In this document: positions 20,096-30,266 of the stretch, piece after piece
How the letters are laid out: each line of letters begins with the position of its first letter
How positions within the stretch are numbered: the stretch's first letter is position 1
Assembly: GCA_947456805.1 (NCBI GenBank)
Contig: CANGTN010000001.1
Location: 62,001 to 126,000, forward strand
Direction: 5' to 3'
Length of the DNA: 64,000 bases
From: Chitinophagaceae bacterium
GTDB lineage: Bacteria; Bacteroidota; Bacteroidia; Chitinophagales; Chitinophagaceae
Notes under the pieces: generated by a model
Seen by the model: the letters and a program-made list of their open reading frames with translations, nothing else
What the model was told of the DNA's origin: nothing
Database searches by the model: none
Translations under genes and position numbers: made by a program

Positions 20096-21322
20096 TTAAG
20101 TATGATGTACAATACTTTCTTTTAAGAACGGATGATATTTTGGTATCAAAGGCTTGCTAGCTAACGCTTTACTTACTCCAAAAATCATCATACCCACAAA
20201 TAGGCTTAATATGCCAAAATCTAACCAGCCCATTGTTACATGTTCTTTGCTGATGCTTCCCATGATTTGTTGGTAATAATCAATCCAATGACCAAAAATA
20301 ATCAATACTGCCATGAATGTAACAAGTGTGTAATTTCTCTTCGCAGAACGCTTCATTAATATCAACAAAGGGCAAATAAAGTTGATAATAAGGTTTAGGA
20401 AAAATATTCCTTTGTATGGGCCTTGAACTCTGTGTTTGAAATAAATTGTTTCTTCCGGTTGGTTGCTATACCAAATTAGCATGTATTGTGAAAACCATAA
20501 GTATGTCCAGAATACAGAAAATGCAAACATGAATTTACCTATATCATGCAAATGCTCTTGGTTGGTATATTCTAAATAACCTTTGTTTTTTAAGTAAATA
20601 ACCCATAATGCAACTAAGCTCATCCCTGCTACAAATGTACTTGCAAAGTTATACCAGCTGTACATGGTGCTATACCAATGCGCATCAATACTCATCATCC
20701 ATAACCAAGGAACTGTGCTACCAACTGTTAATCCAAACCATACCAAGAAAGTTGCCGCACGAACAGTATTACTTAAAATAAATTTCGCTCCTGTTTCGCC
20801 ATCCATAGCTGCTTCATCTGCTTGCTCACTTAATTTTCTCATTCTCCAACCTAAAAAACTCCAAAGCACAATTGCTAAGACTGTCCAAATTGTAAAGAAT
20901 TTAATATTTAAAAATCCGGATTTCCCTTTCAGTATCGGATCATTTGCTACAGCAACAGTATCTGTCCAATGATAGATATGACTTCCAGAAAATGCTACAT
21001 ACAACAACACCACTAAGGTAATACCACCAAAAATTGGCACCATTGTAGAAATTGCTTCAGGTATTCTTCTAAATGATTGTTGCCAGCCACCCCAAGCCAT
21101 AGTAGTAACGCACAAGAAAAACATACTGGCGTTACAAACCAATGTCCAGAAAATAGTATTGTACATTAATGTTCCTAAAAAAATGTCTTGTTCATGGTGA
21201 TCCTTACTCATTCCTTTAGTAACAAACCCTGCAATTAATGCCACGATGCCAATGCCCATTAAAGCAAATGACCATGTTTTCATTTTACCGGGAATCTCAA
21301 AACTTTGTCTAATAGATGCCAT
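20096..21322 (-). CDS. actF: Alternative complex III quinone-binding membrane subunit (ActF)
   Basis: Multi-TM protein with act-type gene order (A-B-C-D-E-F then ctaC/ctaD). Confidence 0.85.
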   Translation of the reverse strand: MASIRQSFEIPGKMKTWSFALMGIGIVALIAGFVTKGMSKDHHEQDIFLGTLMYNTIFWTLVCNASMFFLCVTTMAWGGWQQSFRRIPEAISTMVPIFGGITLVVLLYVAFSGSHIYHWTDTVAVANDPILKGKSGFLNIKFFTIWTVLAIVLWSFLGWRMRKLSEQADEAAMDGETGAKFILSNTVRAATFLVWFGLTVGSTVPWLWMMSIDAHWYSTMYSWYNFASTFVAGMSLVALWVIYLKNKGYLEYTNQEHLHDIGKFMFAFSVFWTYLWFSQYMLIWYSNQPEETIYFKHRVQGPYKGIFFLNLIINFICPLLILMKRSAKRNYTLVTFMAVLIIFGHWIDYYQQIMGSISKEHVTMGWLDFGILSLFVGMMIFGVSKALASKPLIPKYHPFLKESIVHHT

Positions 21323-21395
21323 TGTAAATTATTTTTTCTTGTCAGCCTGAGTTGTAACACTCATTAAATCTATTTCTAATTAATGTGTACCCTTT

Positions 21396-22031
21396 TTATT
21401 TTGTTGCCATTGCATCTGCAGTAGGTGCAGCAGTTGCTTTAGCAGCTTTTTGTTTTGCTTTAATATAAGCAATCACTTGCCAGCGTTGCTTTTTACTCAT
21501 TTGAGAAGCGTAACTACCCATTGTGTTTTTGCCATAAGTTAATGAATAAAACATTTGACCTGCAGGCATTGCTTCGTATTTTGCATCTCCTACTAATGTA
21601 GCAGGTTTTGCGGGATAAGGACCTTCGCCGCCTTTATACAAAGGACCATTTCCATCCAATGCTTTTCCATGACAAATACCACAATTGATTAAGTATATTC
21701 TTTCTGCTTCAACTGTTTCAGCTTTGGTTAAAGAATCAATAGGATTTACTATCGATTTTGATGCTACATAATTTGCTGTGTCACCACTTGCATCCATTTC
21801 TAACGGGAAAGGCATTTCTTCCCCTCGAGGAATTGTTCCTTTTACAGGGCGGTTGTTGTAAAAAATTCCTTTTTCTGCAAGATTGCTGTGATCTGCATAC
21901 GTTTCATAAGCCCTGCTATACGCCATATCGGGCATATAAATACTGTTTGGCTTACGCTTAATGTCGCTGCAACTAACTATTGTAATTACTGTAATTAAAA
22001 ATGCTATGATAGATATTTTTTTCATCTTCAA
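21396..22031 (-). CDS. actE: Alternative complex III monoheme cytochrome c (ActE)
   Basis: Lipoprotein signal; CGICH heme motif; NTMGSYASQM; operon position. Confidence 0.88.
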   Translation of the reverse strand: MKMKKISIIAFLITVITIVSCSDIKRKPNSIYMPDMAYSRAYETYADHSNLAEKGIFYNNRPVKGTIPRGEEMPFPLEMDASGDTANYVASKSIVNPIDSLTKAETVEAERIYLINCGICHGKALDGNGPLYKGGEGPYPAKPATLVGDAKYEAMPAGQMFYSLTYGKNTMGSYASQMSKKQRWQVIAYIKAKQKAAKATAAPTADAMATK

Positions 22032-22055
22032 ATTAGTTATAAAAAATATGCTGTT

Positions 22056-22637
22056 TTATGCTGTTGCTCCTTCAAATAATACTTCATCCTTGTCATATCT
22101 TCCTATCCACCAACCCTCTTCTGCAATTTGTACATCAGTTTCAATTGCTCCATTATTGGTTAGAAATGCTTTTAAATCTTCGGTATTGGTATTCTCTGTA
22201 CATTCTATTACCATTACAAACAAATCATCAGTTGCTCTTAAATGAAAGTGATGTTTTTTTACAAATGGTGCTAATTGACACAAGTAACAAAATGTAAGTA
22301 CCATACCTACTGCTGCAAACAATACAGTCAACTCAAACATAATTGGTATCCAAGCTGGTAATGCAAAGTGTGGCTTACCACCAATATCCAACGGCCAGTC
22401 TTTTGTAAAAATCCAACTGATACAACTCAATGCTGTTGTAGTTCCGGTAATACCATAAATAAAACCGGCAGTGTGTAAGCTTGTTTCTCTCATCCCCAAT
22501 GCATGGTCCAAACCATGTACAGGAAATGGTGTGTACACATCTTTAATTTTATATCCAGTAGTTCGTACTTTTTTTACCGCAGGAAATAATACATCCTCGT
22601 TATCAAAACAGCCAACTACAAATTTCTTTTTTGCCAT
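22056..22637 (-). CDS. actD: DUF3341 protein (ActD)
   Basis: FDNEDVLFPAVKKVRTTGYKIKDVYTPFPVHGLDHALGM signature. Confidence 0.92.
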   Translation of the reverse strand: MAKKKFVVGCFDNEDVLFPAVKKVRTTGYKIKDVYTPFPVHGLDHALGMRETSLHTAGFIYGITGTTTALSCISWIFTKDWPLDIGGKPHFALPAWIPIMFELTVLFAAVGMVLTFCYLCQLAPFVKKHHFHLRATDDLFVMVIECTENTNTEDLKAFLTNNGAIETDVQIAEEGWWIGRYDKDEVLFEGATA

Positions 22638-22707
22638 ATTGTTAATTATTCAAATGTCAAATATTATCAGTTCAAATACAAATCTTCAACCTCTTAAATT
22701 TTAGAAA

Positions 22708-24147
22708 TTAATGTGCATACTCATGTGCAAATTCATCTGCTTGTTTTTTCTCAATAGTTGCCATGTTATCCTTATAGCTTTCTCCGGTTGTTTTCAATAC
22801 ATACTTAATCTCTGCAATTGCAATAGTTGGAAAATATTTTGCAAACAAGAAGAAGCAGGTAAAGAACAATCCGAATGTACCTAAGTAAAATCCAATCTCC
22901 CAGATAGAAGGACTATAATACACCGACCAGCTACTTGGTAAATAGTCACGATAAATGGAAGTTACAATGATTACAAAACGCTCAAACCACATACCGATAT
23001 TCACCAAAACACTCATGAAGAATGTCACAAATAAATTTCTTCTCATTTTTCTAAACCAAAAAATTTGTGGGCTCAATACGTTACAAGCCATCATTCCCCA
23101 ATAACTCCATCCATAAGGACTGAATAAGTTCGCACGGCTATACCAGAAAGTGTATCCCTCATACTTATTTTGAGAATACCAACCCATGAATAACTCGGTT
23201 AAATAGGCAATACCTACAATTGATCCTGTCAAAACAATTACTTTATTCATTGCCTCAATATGACCCAATGTGATATAATCTTTCAATCCAAATACTTTTC
23301 TCACCACAACCATTAATGATTGTACCATCGCAAAGCCCGAGAATATCGCACCTGCTACGAAGTAAGGAGGGAAGATAGTTGTATGCCAACCAGGAATTAC
23401 TGAGGTTGCGAAGTCAAAAGATACGATTGTATGTACCGATAATACCAACGGAGTACTTAAACCCGCCAATACCAATGATAAACTTTCATGACGTTGCCAG
23501 TGCTTCGTACTACCAGTCCAGCCAAATGCTGCAATACCATATAAATGCTTACGTAATTTGGTTTTTGCTCTGTCACGAACCGTTGCAAAATCCGGAATTA
23601 ATCCCGAATACCAGAATAAAAGTGATACTGTAAAATAAGTTGAAATTGCAAATACGTCCCACAACAATGGACTATTAAAGTTTACCCACAAAGGACCACG
23701 ACTATTAGGATAAGGCAACACAAAGAAAGCCATCCAAACACGACCCATGTGAAATATAGGAAACTGACCCGCACACATTACAGCAAAAATGGTCATCGCC
23801 TCAGCAGCACGGTTTACCCCTGTTCTCCAACCTTGTCTAAACAACAATAAAATCGCAGAAATCAATGTTCCCGCATGACCAATCCCTACCCACCATACGA
23901 AGTTGGTAATATCCCAACCCCAACCAATGGTTTTATTCAAGTTCCACTCGCCAATACCGTAAGTTACCTCACGATAAACGCTGTAAACACCAAACATTAA
24001 TAAACATACAGAGATATAAAAACCAATATACCAAAGTTTACTGGGTTTTGCTTCAATAGGGCGTACAATGTCTTCTGTAACATCATGGTAAGTTTTATTA
24101 CCATAAACCAATGGTTCCCTTAATTGTGATTCGTACTTTACACTCAT
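22708..24147 (-). CDS. actC: NrfD/polysulfide reductase-like membrane subunit (ActC)
   Basis: GWGWDITNFVWWVGIGHAGTLISAILLLFRQGWRTGVNRAAEAMT. Confidence 0.93.
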   Translation of the reverse strand: MSVKYESQLREPLVYGNKTYHDVTEDIVRPIEAKPSKLWYIGFYISVCLLMFGVYSVYREVTYGIGEWNLNKTIGWGWDITNFVWWVGIGHAGTLISAILLLFRQGWRTGVNRAAEAMTIFAVMCAGQFPIFHMGRVWMAFFVLPYPNSRGPLWVNFNSPLLWDVFAISTYFTVSLLFWYSGLIPDFATVRDRAKTKLRKHLYGIAAFGWTGSTKHWQRHESLSLVLAGLSTPLVLSVHTIVSFDFATSVIPGWHTTIFPPYFVAGAIFSGFAMVQSLMVVVRKVFGLKDYITLGHIEAMNKVIVLTGSIVGIAYLTELFMGWYSQNKYEGYTFWYSRANLFSPYGWSYWGMMACNVLSPQIFWFRKMRRNLFVTFFMSVLVNIGMWFERFVIIVTSIYRDYLPSSWSVYYSPSIWEIGFYLGTFGLFFTCFFLFAKYFPTIAIAEIKYVLKTTGESYKDNMATIEKKQADEFAHEYAH

Positions 24148-24310
24148 ATTAAATCAACTTTTTTTCTCATCGCCAACCCAATTTTTCAAGTTGGAGATTC
24201 TGAATTTTTTATGTTTATGAACCGAGCTCGTGAACTACTATGTTTCTGTTGTTGCGTCGCACACTTCAACACTATTTTCTCTATTCAACTTTTACATTGA
24301 ATTAAATGTG

Positions 24311-27300
24311 TTAACCTTCGTGTACTTCGCTTTCAATATTTCTAACTTTAGCCATATAGCTAACATTAGGCAATACATGCAATTGTTCTAATGAATAGAA
24401 TAAACGATTATTGTTAGTTCCTCTATGAACAGAAACCGCACTCTTGCTATCATTCACATTACCAAACACAATCGCTTCTGTAGGGCAAGATTGTTGACAA
24501 GCAACTTTCAAATCCCACTCATTATTTTCACCAGTTTTCAATGGGCGACTTTCTTTCTTCGCTTTCAATTTACCTTCTTGTAAACGTTGAACACAGAAAG
24601 AACATTTTTCAATTACACCACGAGAACGAACAGTAACATCAGGGTTCAACACCATTCTTGTTAAATCTTCATTCATGTAATGAATTGTATCATTCAATTC
24701 GCTTTGGTTATTTGCAAAGCTATCAGCGCCTGTATAATCAGCCCAGTTAAAACGACGTACTTTATACGGGCAGTTATTTGCGCAATATCTTGTACCAATA
24801 CAACGGTTGTAAGTCATTTGATTCAACCCTTCACTGCTGTGATTGGTTGCTGCAACCGGACAAACGTTTTCGCAAGGTGCATTGTCACAATGTTGGCACA
24901 TCAATGGTTGGAATACTACTTTAGGATTGTCGCTGTCTCCGCTGTAGTATCTGTCAATTCTCAACCAAGCCATATCATGAAAACGCAATACTTCACTCTT
25001 ACCTACAACTGAAACGTTATTTTCAGCGCTACAAGCTACAACACAAGCACCACAACCATTACAAGCATTTAAGTCAATGCTCATTCCCCACTTAATTCCA
25101 GGTTTGTCAATTGGTTTGTAAATACTTCCGTCTTCTTTAAAATTTGCCACCCCACCATAAGCTGCTAATTCCTTTTCTCTCTCTTCTAATACTTCTTTAG
25201 GATTGTGCTTTAATTCGGCAAGTGTCAATTCTTTCATCACCTCTGTACGATTACCTTGAGGTGTATCATAAATATTATGTGTTTGCGTTAATGCAACAGG
25301 ATGTTTTTCTGTAGTAGCAGTTAAAGAAACATCACCAACACTAAAACTTACAGTTCCATCAACCATTCCTGCTAAAGGAAATGCATTAACCCCAACTGAT
25401 TTGATTTCATCTTCCATTGCAGCACGACCAACTTTCGCATCTCTACCATAACCAACTGCAATTCCAACTGTTGAAGGATGTGTGCCCGGAATAATTAATG
25501 CAGGTAATTGAATTGTTTTACCATTTGCTTTAATTGAAACAACTTTTTTAGGGGGATTTACTTCGTAACTATCTGCTTGACCATTATTGGTCAAATCAAT
25601 TCCCAATAAAGTTTTAGCCATCGCAGGAGAAACTATTAAATAGTTATCCCAAGTTGCTCTTGTTATTGGATCTGGCATTTCTTGTAACCAAGGATTGGCG
25701 GCACCTTGTCCGGCACCAATTGCAACCTTTTGGTACAATTGTAATTCCGTACCAGTGCTAACTTTGTAGGCTGCAATTTTTGCAACTGCGCCAGCTACAG
25801 GTGAACCATTATATGCAGCACCGGCATTAGCCTCAGCAACAACATTTACCCCATCTTGTAATAATTTATCCCAAGCATTTTCGCTACCCACTTTTGCAAT
25901 CCAGAATTGTTTTACATAAGCTGCATAATCAACTGATGCACCACTCCATTTCAATAAATTATCTTGCCATTGGCGAGTTTTGAATAATGGATTGATAGTA
26001 GGTTGAATAAATGAATAATGACCTGTTTTTATTTCAGCATCTCCCCAAGATTCTAAATAATGATGAGATGGAATAACATATTTACACAATTGTGTTGTTT
26101 CATCTGCTTTTTCGCTGAATGAAATTTTCACTTTTACTTTATCTAACCCTGATTTTACTTTCGCTTGATCAAACCATGAATAAACAGGGTTTGCGCCATA
26201 AATCATTAAAGCACCTACAGCACCTGCATTCATTGCATCTACTAAAGATGCAAATTCTGCATCAATACCCGCACGAACTGTATTTGAAACGCTCCAGTCA
26301 ATTGTTTTACCATTTGATTGTATCGCTTCATTAATAGCATTCACAACAATTTGTACATTCACATCATTACTGCCTGCAACCACTAATGATTGACCTTTAT
26401 TTGCAAGTAAAGCTTTTGCTGCTTTCTCTATTCCTGCTTTTAATTTACTATCAGAAATGTTGATAGATCCACCATTTACAGCAGCCAACAAAGCATTTGC
26501 AACAGCTCCTGTTTCACTTGGACGGTGTAAAAATCTTTCATCGGCATTACTACCTGTTAAGCTTGCTACACTCTCAAAATGATAGTGCTTGCTCATTTCT
26601 AGATTGGTATCAGATAGTTTTTTACCTTTTGAATATTGTTTTGCAAATTCAACAGGACTAATCCACGTACCTAAAAAATCAGCGCCTAAGCTTACAATTA
26701 CTTTGGCGTTATCAAACTTATAATTAGGTATAGCTTTTTTGCCGTAATTGGCTTCATTTGCCAACAAGATGCCACTGTAAGAAACAGCATCATAAGTAAC
26801 ATGTTTACCGGATGGATATTTTGCTAAAAATTGTTGAATTACAGCTAATGATGAAGGAGAATTAACAGTGCTCGTCAACAATACCGGATTTGAAACCCCG
26901 TTCATTGCTGCAGCAACTGCCTGATCCATTGCTTCAAAAGTTACTTCTTTTCCGTCAATTGAAGGAAAACGCAACCTTGCTCCATCATATAAATCTAAAA
27001 CCGAAGCCTGTACTCTTGCAGAAGTACCACCTTTGGTAATTGAAGACATTTCATTTCCTTCAATTTTAATCGGACGTCCATCGCGTACTTTGGCTACAAT
27101 GCTTACTGCATCACCATCCTGTACGTATGTAGTAGCATAAAAATTACTAACGCCCGGAACAACATCTTCTGGTCTGTTGGCAAAAGGAATTGCCTTTTTT
27201 ACCGGCACTTCACAACTTGCCGCAACGGCTGCAGCAGCTGTACTAAAGCCTAAATATTTTAAGAAATCACGGCGTGGTGCTTTGGTTTCCAAGAAGCTAC

Positions 27301-27409
27301 TATCTGCTGATTCAAAAGGCAGTTCTTCACGAAACTCATCTTTTGCAGATTGCTGAAACGCTTCAGAATTATTCAGCTCACCGAAACTTTGCCAATGCTT
27401 TTTCTCCAT
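24311..27409 (-). CDS. actB: TAT-variant molybdopterin oxidoreductase / Fe-S fusion subunit (ActB)
   Basis: RRDFLKYLGFSTAAAAVAASCE leader; C-terminal ferredoxin clusters CNGCGACVVAC and CQHCDNAPCENVCP. Confidence 0.93.
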   Translation of the reverse strand: MEKKHWQSFGELNNSEAFQQSAKDEFREELPFESADSSFLETKAPRRDFLKYLGFSTAAAAVAASCEVPVKKAIPFANRPEDVVPGVSNFYATTYVQDGDAVSIVAKVRDGRPIKIEGNEMSSITKGGTSARVQASVLDLYDGARLRFPSIDGKEVTFEAMDQAVAAAMNGVSNPVLLTSTVNSPSSLAVIQQFLAKYPSGKHVTYDAVSYSGILLANEANYGKKAIPNYKFDNAKVIVSLGADFLGTWISPVEFAKQYSKGKKLSDTNLEMSKHYHFESVASLTGSNADERFLHRPSETGAVANALLAAVNGGSINISDSKLKAGIEKAAKALLANKGQSLVVAGSNDVNVQIVVNAINEAIQSNGKTIDWSVSNTVRAGIDAEFASLVDAMNAGAVGALMIYGANPVYSWFDQAKVKSGLDKVKVKISFSEKADETTQLCKYVIPSHHYLESWGDAEIKTGHYSFIQPTINPLFKTRQWQDNLLKWSGASVDYAAYVKQFWIAKVGSENAWDKLLQDGVNVVAEANAGAAYNGSPVAGAVAKIAAYKVSTGTELQLYQKVAIGAGQGAANPWLQEMPDPITRATWDNYLIVSPAMAKTLLGIDLTNNGQADSYEVNPPKKVVSIKANGKTIQLPALIIPGTHPSTVGIAVGYGRDAKVGRAAMEDEIKSVGVNAFPLAGMVDGTVSFSVGDVSLTATTEKHPVALTQTHNIYDTPQGNRTEVMKELTLAELKHNPKEVLEEREKELAAYGGVANFKEDGSIYKPIDKPGIKWGMSIDLNACNGCGACVVACSAENNVSVVGKSEVLRFHDMAWLRIDRYYSGDSDNPKVVFQPLMCQHCDNAPCENVCPVAATNHSSEGLNQMTYNRCIGTRYCANNCPYKVRRFNWADYTGADSFANNQSELNDTIHYMNEDLTRMVLNPDVTVRSRGVIEKCSFCVQRLQEGKLKAKKESRPLKTGENNEWDLKVACQQSCPTEAIVFGNVNDSKSAVSVHRGTNNNRLFYSLEQLHVLPNVSYMAKVRNIESEVHEG

Positions 27410-27495
27410 AATTATTCAATGTGATAATTCGATAAATGAATGATTAAATATTGCTGTATAATTTTTCAGGTAAACAGCTATTCAACAATCCAACT

Positions 27496-28767
27496 TTAAT
27501 AATGACATTTTTGACACTCTGTACCACCAATCTTCTCTACAGTTATTCCTTTCGTGCTATCTAGTTTTCCATTCTTTAACTCGTTGTGGAATTTTTCGTA
27601 AATGCTATAAAAACCATTGTCTTTAAACTGAACCTTGGTTTCTCTGTGGCAATTCACACACCAACCCATACTTAAATCAGTGAATTGTTTTACTTCACCC
27701 ATTTTTGTAATGTCACCATGACAAGTTTGGCATTGTACATTACCTGCTTTCACGTGTTGGCTATGGTTGAAATATACGTGATCAGGTAAGTTATGAATTT
27801 TTACCCACTCAATTGGTTTTGCTTTTGAAGGATCCCACTCATTGGCTTTATCAGGATTGAAGCCAGCGTATTCGTATAGTTTTTTAATCTCTTCTGTACC
27901 GTTTATTTCGTTGCCTTCTTCATCTATAATTTTTTCACCCTTGTATTCCTGAATTGCTTTATGACAATTCATACAAACATTCACAGAAGGAATATTGGCA
28001 TGTTTACCTTGCTCTGCACCTCCATGACAATACAAACAGTTGATTTGATTGATGCCGGCATGAACTTTATGAGAATAATAAATAGGTTGAATTGGTTGGT
28101 AATCTTTATTTCTACCCAAATTAATAGCACCTTTGGTAGTAAGATAACCGCCGGTAACAAATAAAATAATGATTACAATAGCGATGTACGTTTTGTTTTT
28201 CCAAAAAGCAACCGGCTCTGGAGACTCAATTCCTGATTTTTCATCAGATAATTTTTTAAGATTGCTGTTGATTTGTAATAATGCCAAAGCAACTATTGCC
28301 AATACCAGTGTAAGAACACCATATAATAGAGTACTATCGCTATCACTTGATTTAGAAGCTTCACCAACCGCTCCTCCTGCTGCAGGCGTTGCTGCTGGTT
28401 TCCAATCTCTGATGTAATCCAATATCAAGTCAATTTGCTTATCATCAATTACACCTTCAAAAACACTCATTGCCGACTTTCCGTACTCATTATATAATGC
28501 AATGGCATAGGGGTCATTAGTAGCTTTCATATATGCCTGTGTATTCTTAATCCAGGCACGCAACTTTTTTCTATCCCCGCCCCAGCGTTCTTCTACGCCC
28601 ATCAAAGCGGGGCCAGTAAGTTTCTGGTCTATTTTGTGGCAACTGGCACAATTGGCAGTATATAAGGCCTTACCATCTTGGGCTGCACTTTGATTACTGT
28701 AACTAACACCCAAGAAAATGAGTGTGCTAAAAAGAATTGATTTGGCTATGCTTCTGTGACTCATCAT
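27496..28767 (-). CDS. actA: Alternative complex III multiheme cytochrome c (ActA) with N-terminal monoheme domain
   Basis: CASCH in the N-terminal domain plus CLYCH, CMNCH, CQTCH, CVNCH, CQKCH; internal ATG start preferred. Confidence 0.9.
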   Translation of the reverse strand: MMSHRSIAKSILFSTLIFLGVSYSNQSAAQDGKALYTANCASCHKIDQKLTGPALMGVEERWGGDRKKLRAWIKNTQAYMKATNDPYAIALYNEYGKSAMSVFEGVIDDKQIDLILDYIRDWKPAATPAAGGAVGEASKSSDSDSTLLYGVLTLVLAIVALALLQINSNLKKLSDEKSGIESPEPVAFWKNKTYIAIVIIILFVTGGYLTTKGAINLGRNKDYQPIQPIYYSHKVHAGINQINCLYCHGGAEQGKHANIPSVNVCMNCHKAIQEYKGEKIIDEEGNEINGTEEIKKLYEYAGFNPDKANEWDPSKAKPIEWVKIHNLPDHVYFNHSQHVKAGNVQCQTCHGDITKMGEVKQFTDLSMGWCVNCHRETKVQFKDNGFYSIYEKFHNELKNGKLDSTKGITVEKIGGTECQKCHY

Positions 28768-29005
28768 ATTCACATTCTGTGGTTCTAAGTGTGGAAAAAT
28801 ATCCTTGAACGGGTGCAAAAATATGGCAGTATGATGACAAAAACACAATGTTAAAAAAAATTTTTTTGCCTTGCTGGTATTGGGTTTCAGCAGATTGATA
28901 GTTTTTATAAAAATAAATGCGCTTCATTTTTTTATAAAATCTTGCATTTACAACGAAAACGATTTTAAAATTTTTCAATTCAAAATTTTGCTTCACCTTC
29001 GATGT

Positions 29006-29290
29006 ATGTTCAACAAACTAAAAGAAAAATGGAAAGTAGGATGGTTGCAATTCACACTTATCTTTTGCACATTTGCCTTAGGTGGTAGCTCTTGCGCAAG
29101 ATTGGGCAATTATTTACTTAGTTTTATACTTACCGAAAAAAGTATTCTATACTGGATTATCTATGTGCCATTAATAACTTTATTATGGCCCGTTTGTGTT
29201 TTAATCATAAGTATTCCGTTGGGGCAATTTGAGTTTTTTAAAAATTATTTAAGCAGAATTTGGAATAAAATAAAGGGGGGAGTTCAATAA
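29006..29290 (+). CDS. DUF6787-like small membrane protein
   Basis: MFNKLKEKWKVGWLQFTLIFCTFALGGSSC; TAATG overlap with purN. Confidence 0.75.
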   Translation: MFNKLKEKWKVGWLQFTLIFCTFALGGSSCARLGNYLLSFILTEKSILYWIIYVPLITLLWPVCVLIISIPLGQFEFFKNYLSRIWNKIKGGVQ

Positions 29291-29856
29291 TGAAACGCAT
29301 TGCCATTTTTGCTTCAGGTGCAGGTAGCAATACCGCAAAGATTATTGAATACTTTTCTGCCCGAAATACGATTGAAGTAGCTGTAATTCTTTGCAACAAA
29401 CCAGATGCAGGCGTTTTAAAAATTGCAACCCATTATCATATTCCCAACATATTGATAGAAAAAGAAAAGTTTTTTAGAGGCGATGCTTATGTTTCCGAAT
29501 TAAAATCTTTAGATATAGACTTCATTGTTCTGGCCGGATTTTTATGGAAAATACCCAAAAAACTGATAGATGCATACCAAAAAAAAATAATCAATATTCA
29601 TCCTGCATTATTACCCAAATACGGAGGCAAAGGCATGTATGGCAATAAAGTACATGAAACTGTAATTGCCAACAAAGAAAAAGAAAGTGGCATTACCATA
29701 CATTTTGTTAACGAATATTTTGATGAAGGCGAACACATTTTTCAGGCAACCTGCATCATTGATGAAACCGATGATACAACAACATTAGCTGCTAAAATAC
29801 ATTTACTGGAACACGAACATTTACCAAAGGTGATAGAACGATTACTTTCTGTTTAA
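29290..29856 (+). CDS. purN: Phosphoribosylglycinamide formyltransferase
   Basis: FASGAGSNTAKIIEYF and INIHPALLPKYGGKGMYG motifs. Confidence 0.94.
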   Translation: MKRIAIFASGAGSNTAKIIEYFSARNTIEVAVILCNKPDAGVLKIATHYHIPNILIEKEKFFRGDAYVSELKSLDIDFIVLAGFLWKIPKKLIDAYQKKIINIHPALLPKYGGKGMYGNKVHETVIANKEKESGITIHFVNEYFDEGEHIFQATCIIDETDDTTTLAAKIHLLEHEHLPKVIERLLSV

Positions 29857-30062
29857 TTGATTTTCTTTCTTACAACTATTTATTCCGAAAAGAGCGTACA
29901 AAAGACAAAAACCTACCAAAGAAGTAAGTAAAAAATAATTGCTGCTGCCGATAAAATATATCCAAATGTTTCCTGAATAGTTTTGGTAAAATACAATACG
30001 GCAAAAACCAAAGCAATTATTACCCGAATTGTTTTATCCGCTGATCCCATATTTTTTTTCAT
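29842..30062 (-). pseudogene. DUF2892-like small membrane protein with apparent 1-nt frameshift
   Basis: MKKNMGSADKTIRVIIALVFAVLYFTKTIQETFGYILSAAAIIF, then the other frame LLTSLVGFCLLYALFGINSCKKENQ; join at an A6/T6 run at 29930-29935. Confidence 0.75.
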
Positions 30063-30266
30063 AGTAGCTGTTTAAATTACCATGTCAAGGTATTTATTTA
30101 CATATTCTGATACAATGACAATTGTCATTTGAAATAATTTAAAATTTTGCATAAGACAATGGTCCAATTATTTCACTAGTAATCAGTTTGCTTATTCATA
30201 CCTCTCAACTTATTAAATCTTCAGTTCACAACTATTCGTTTACTTTTGTTTCATAATTTTTAAAGC

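Noticed and set aside
12670-28767. Respiratory cluster as a new electron-transfer system
   Set aside because: Gene content and order match the known alternative complex III plus caa3 oxidase arrangement
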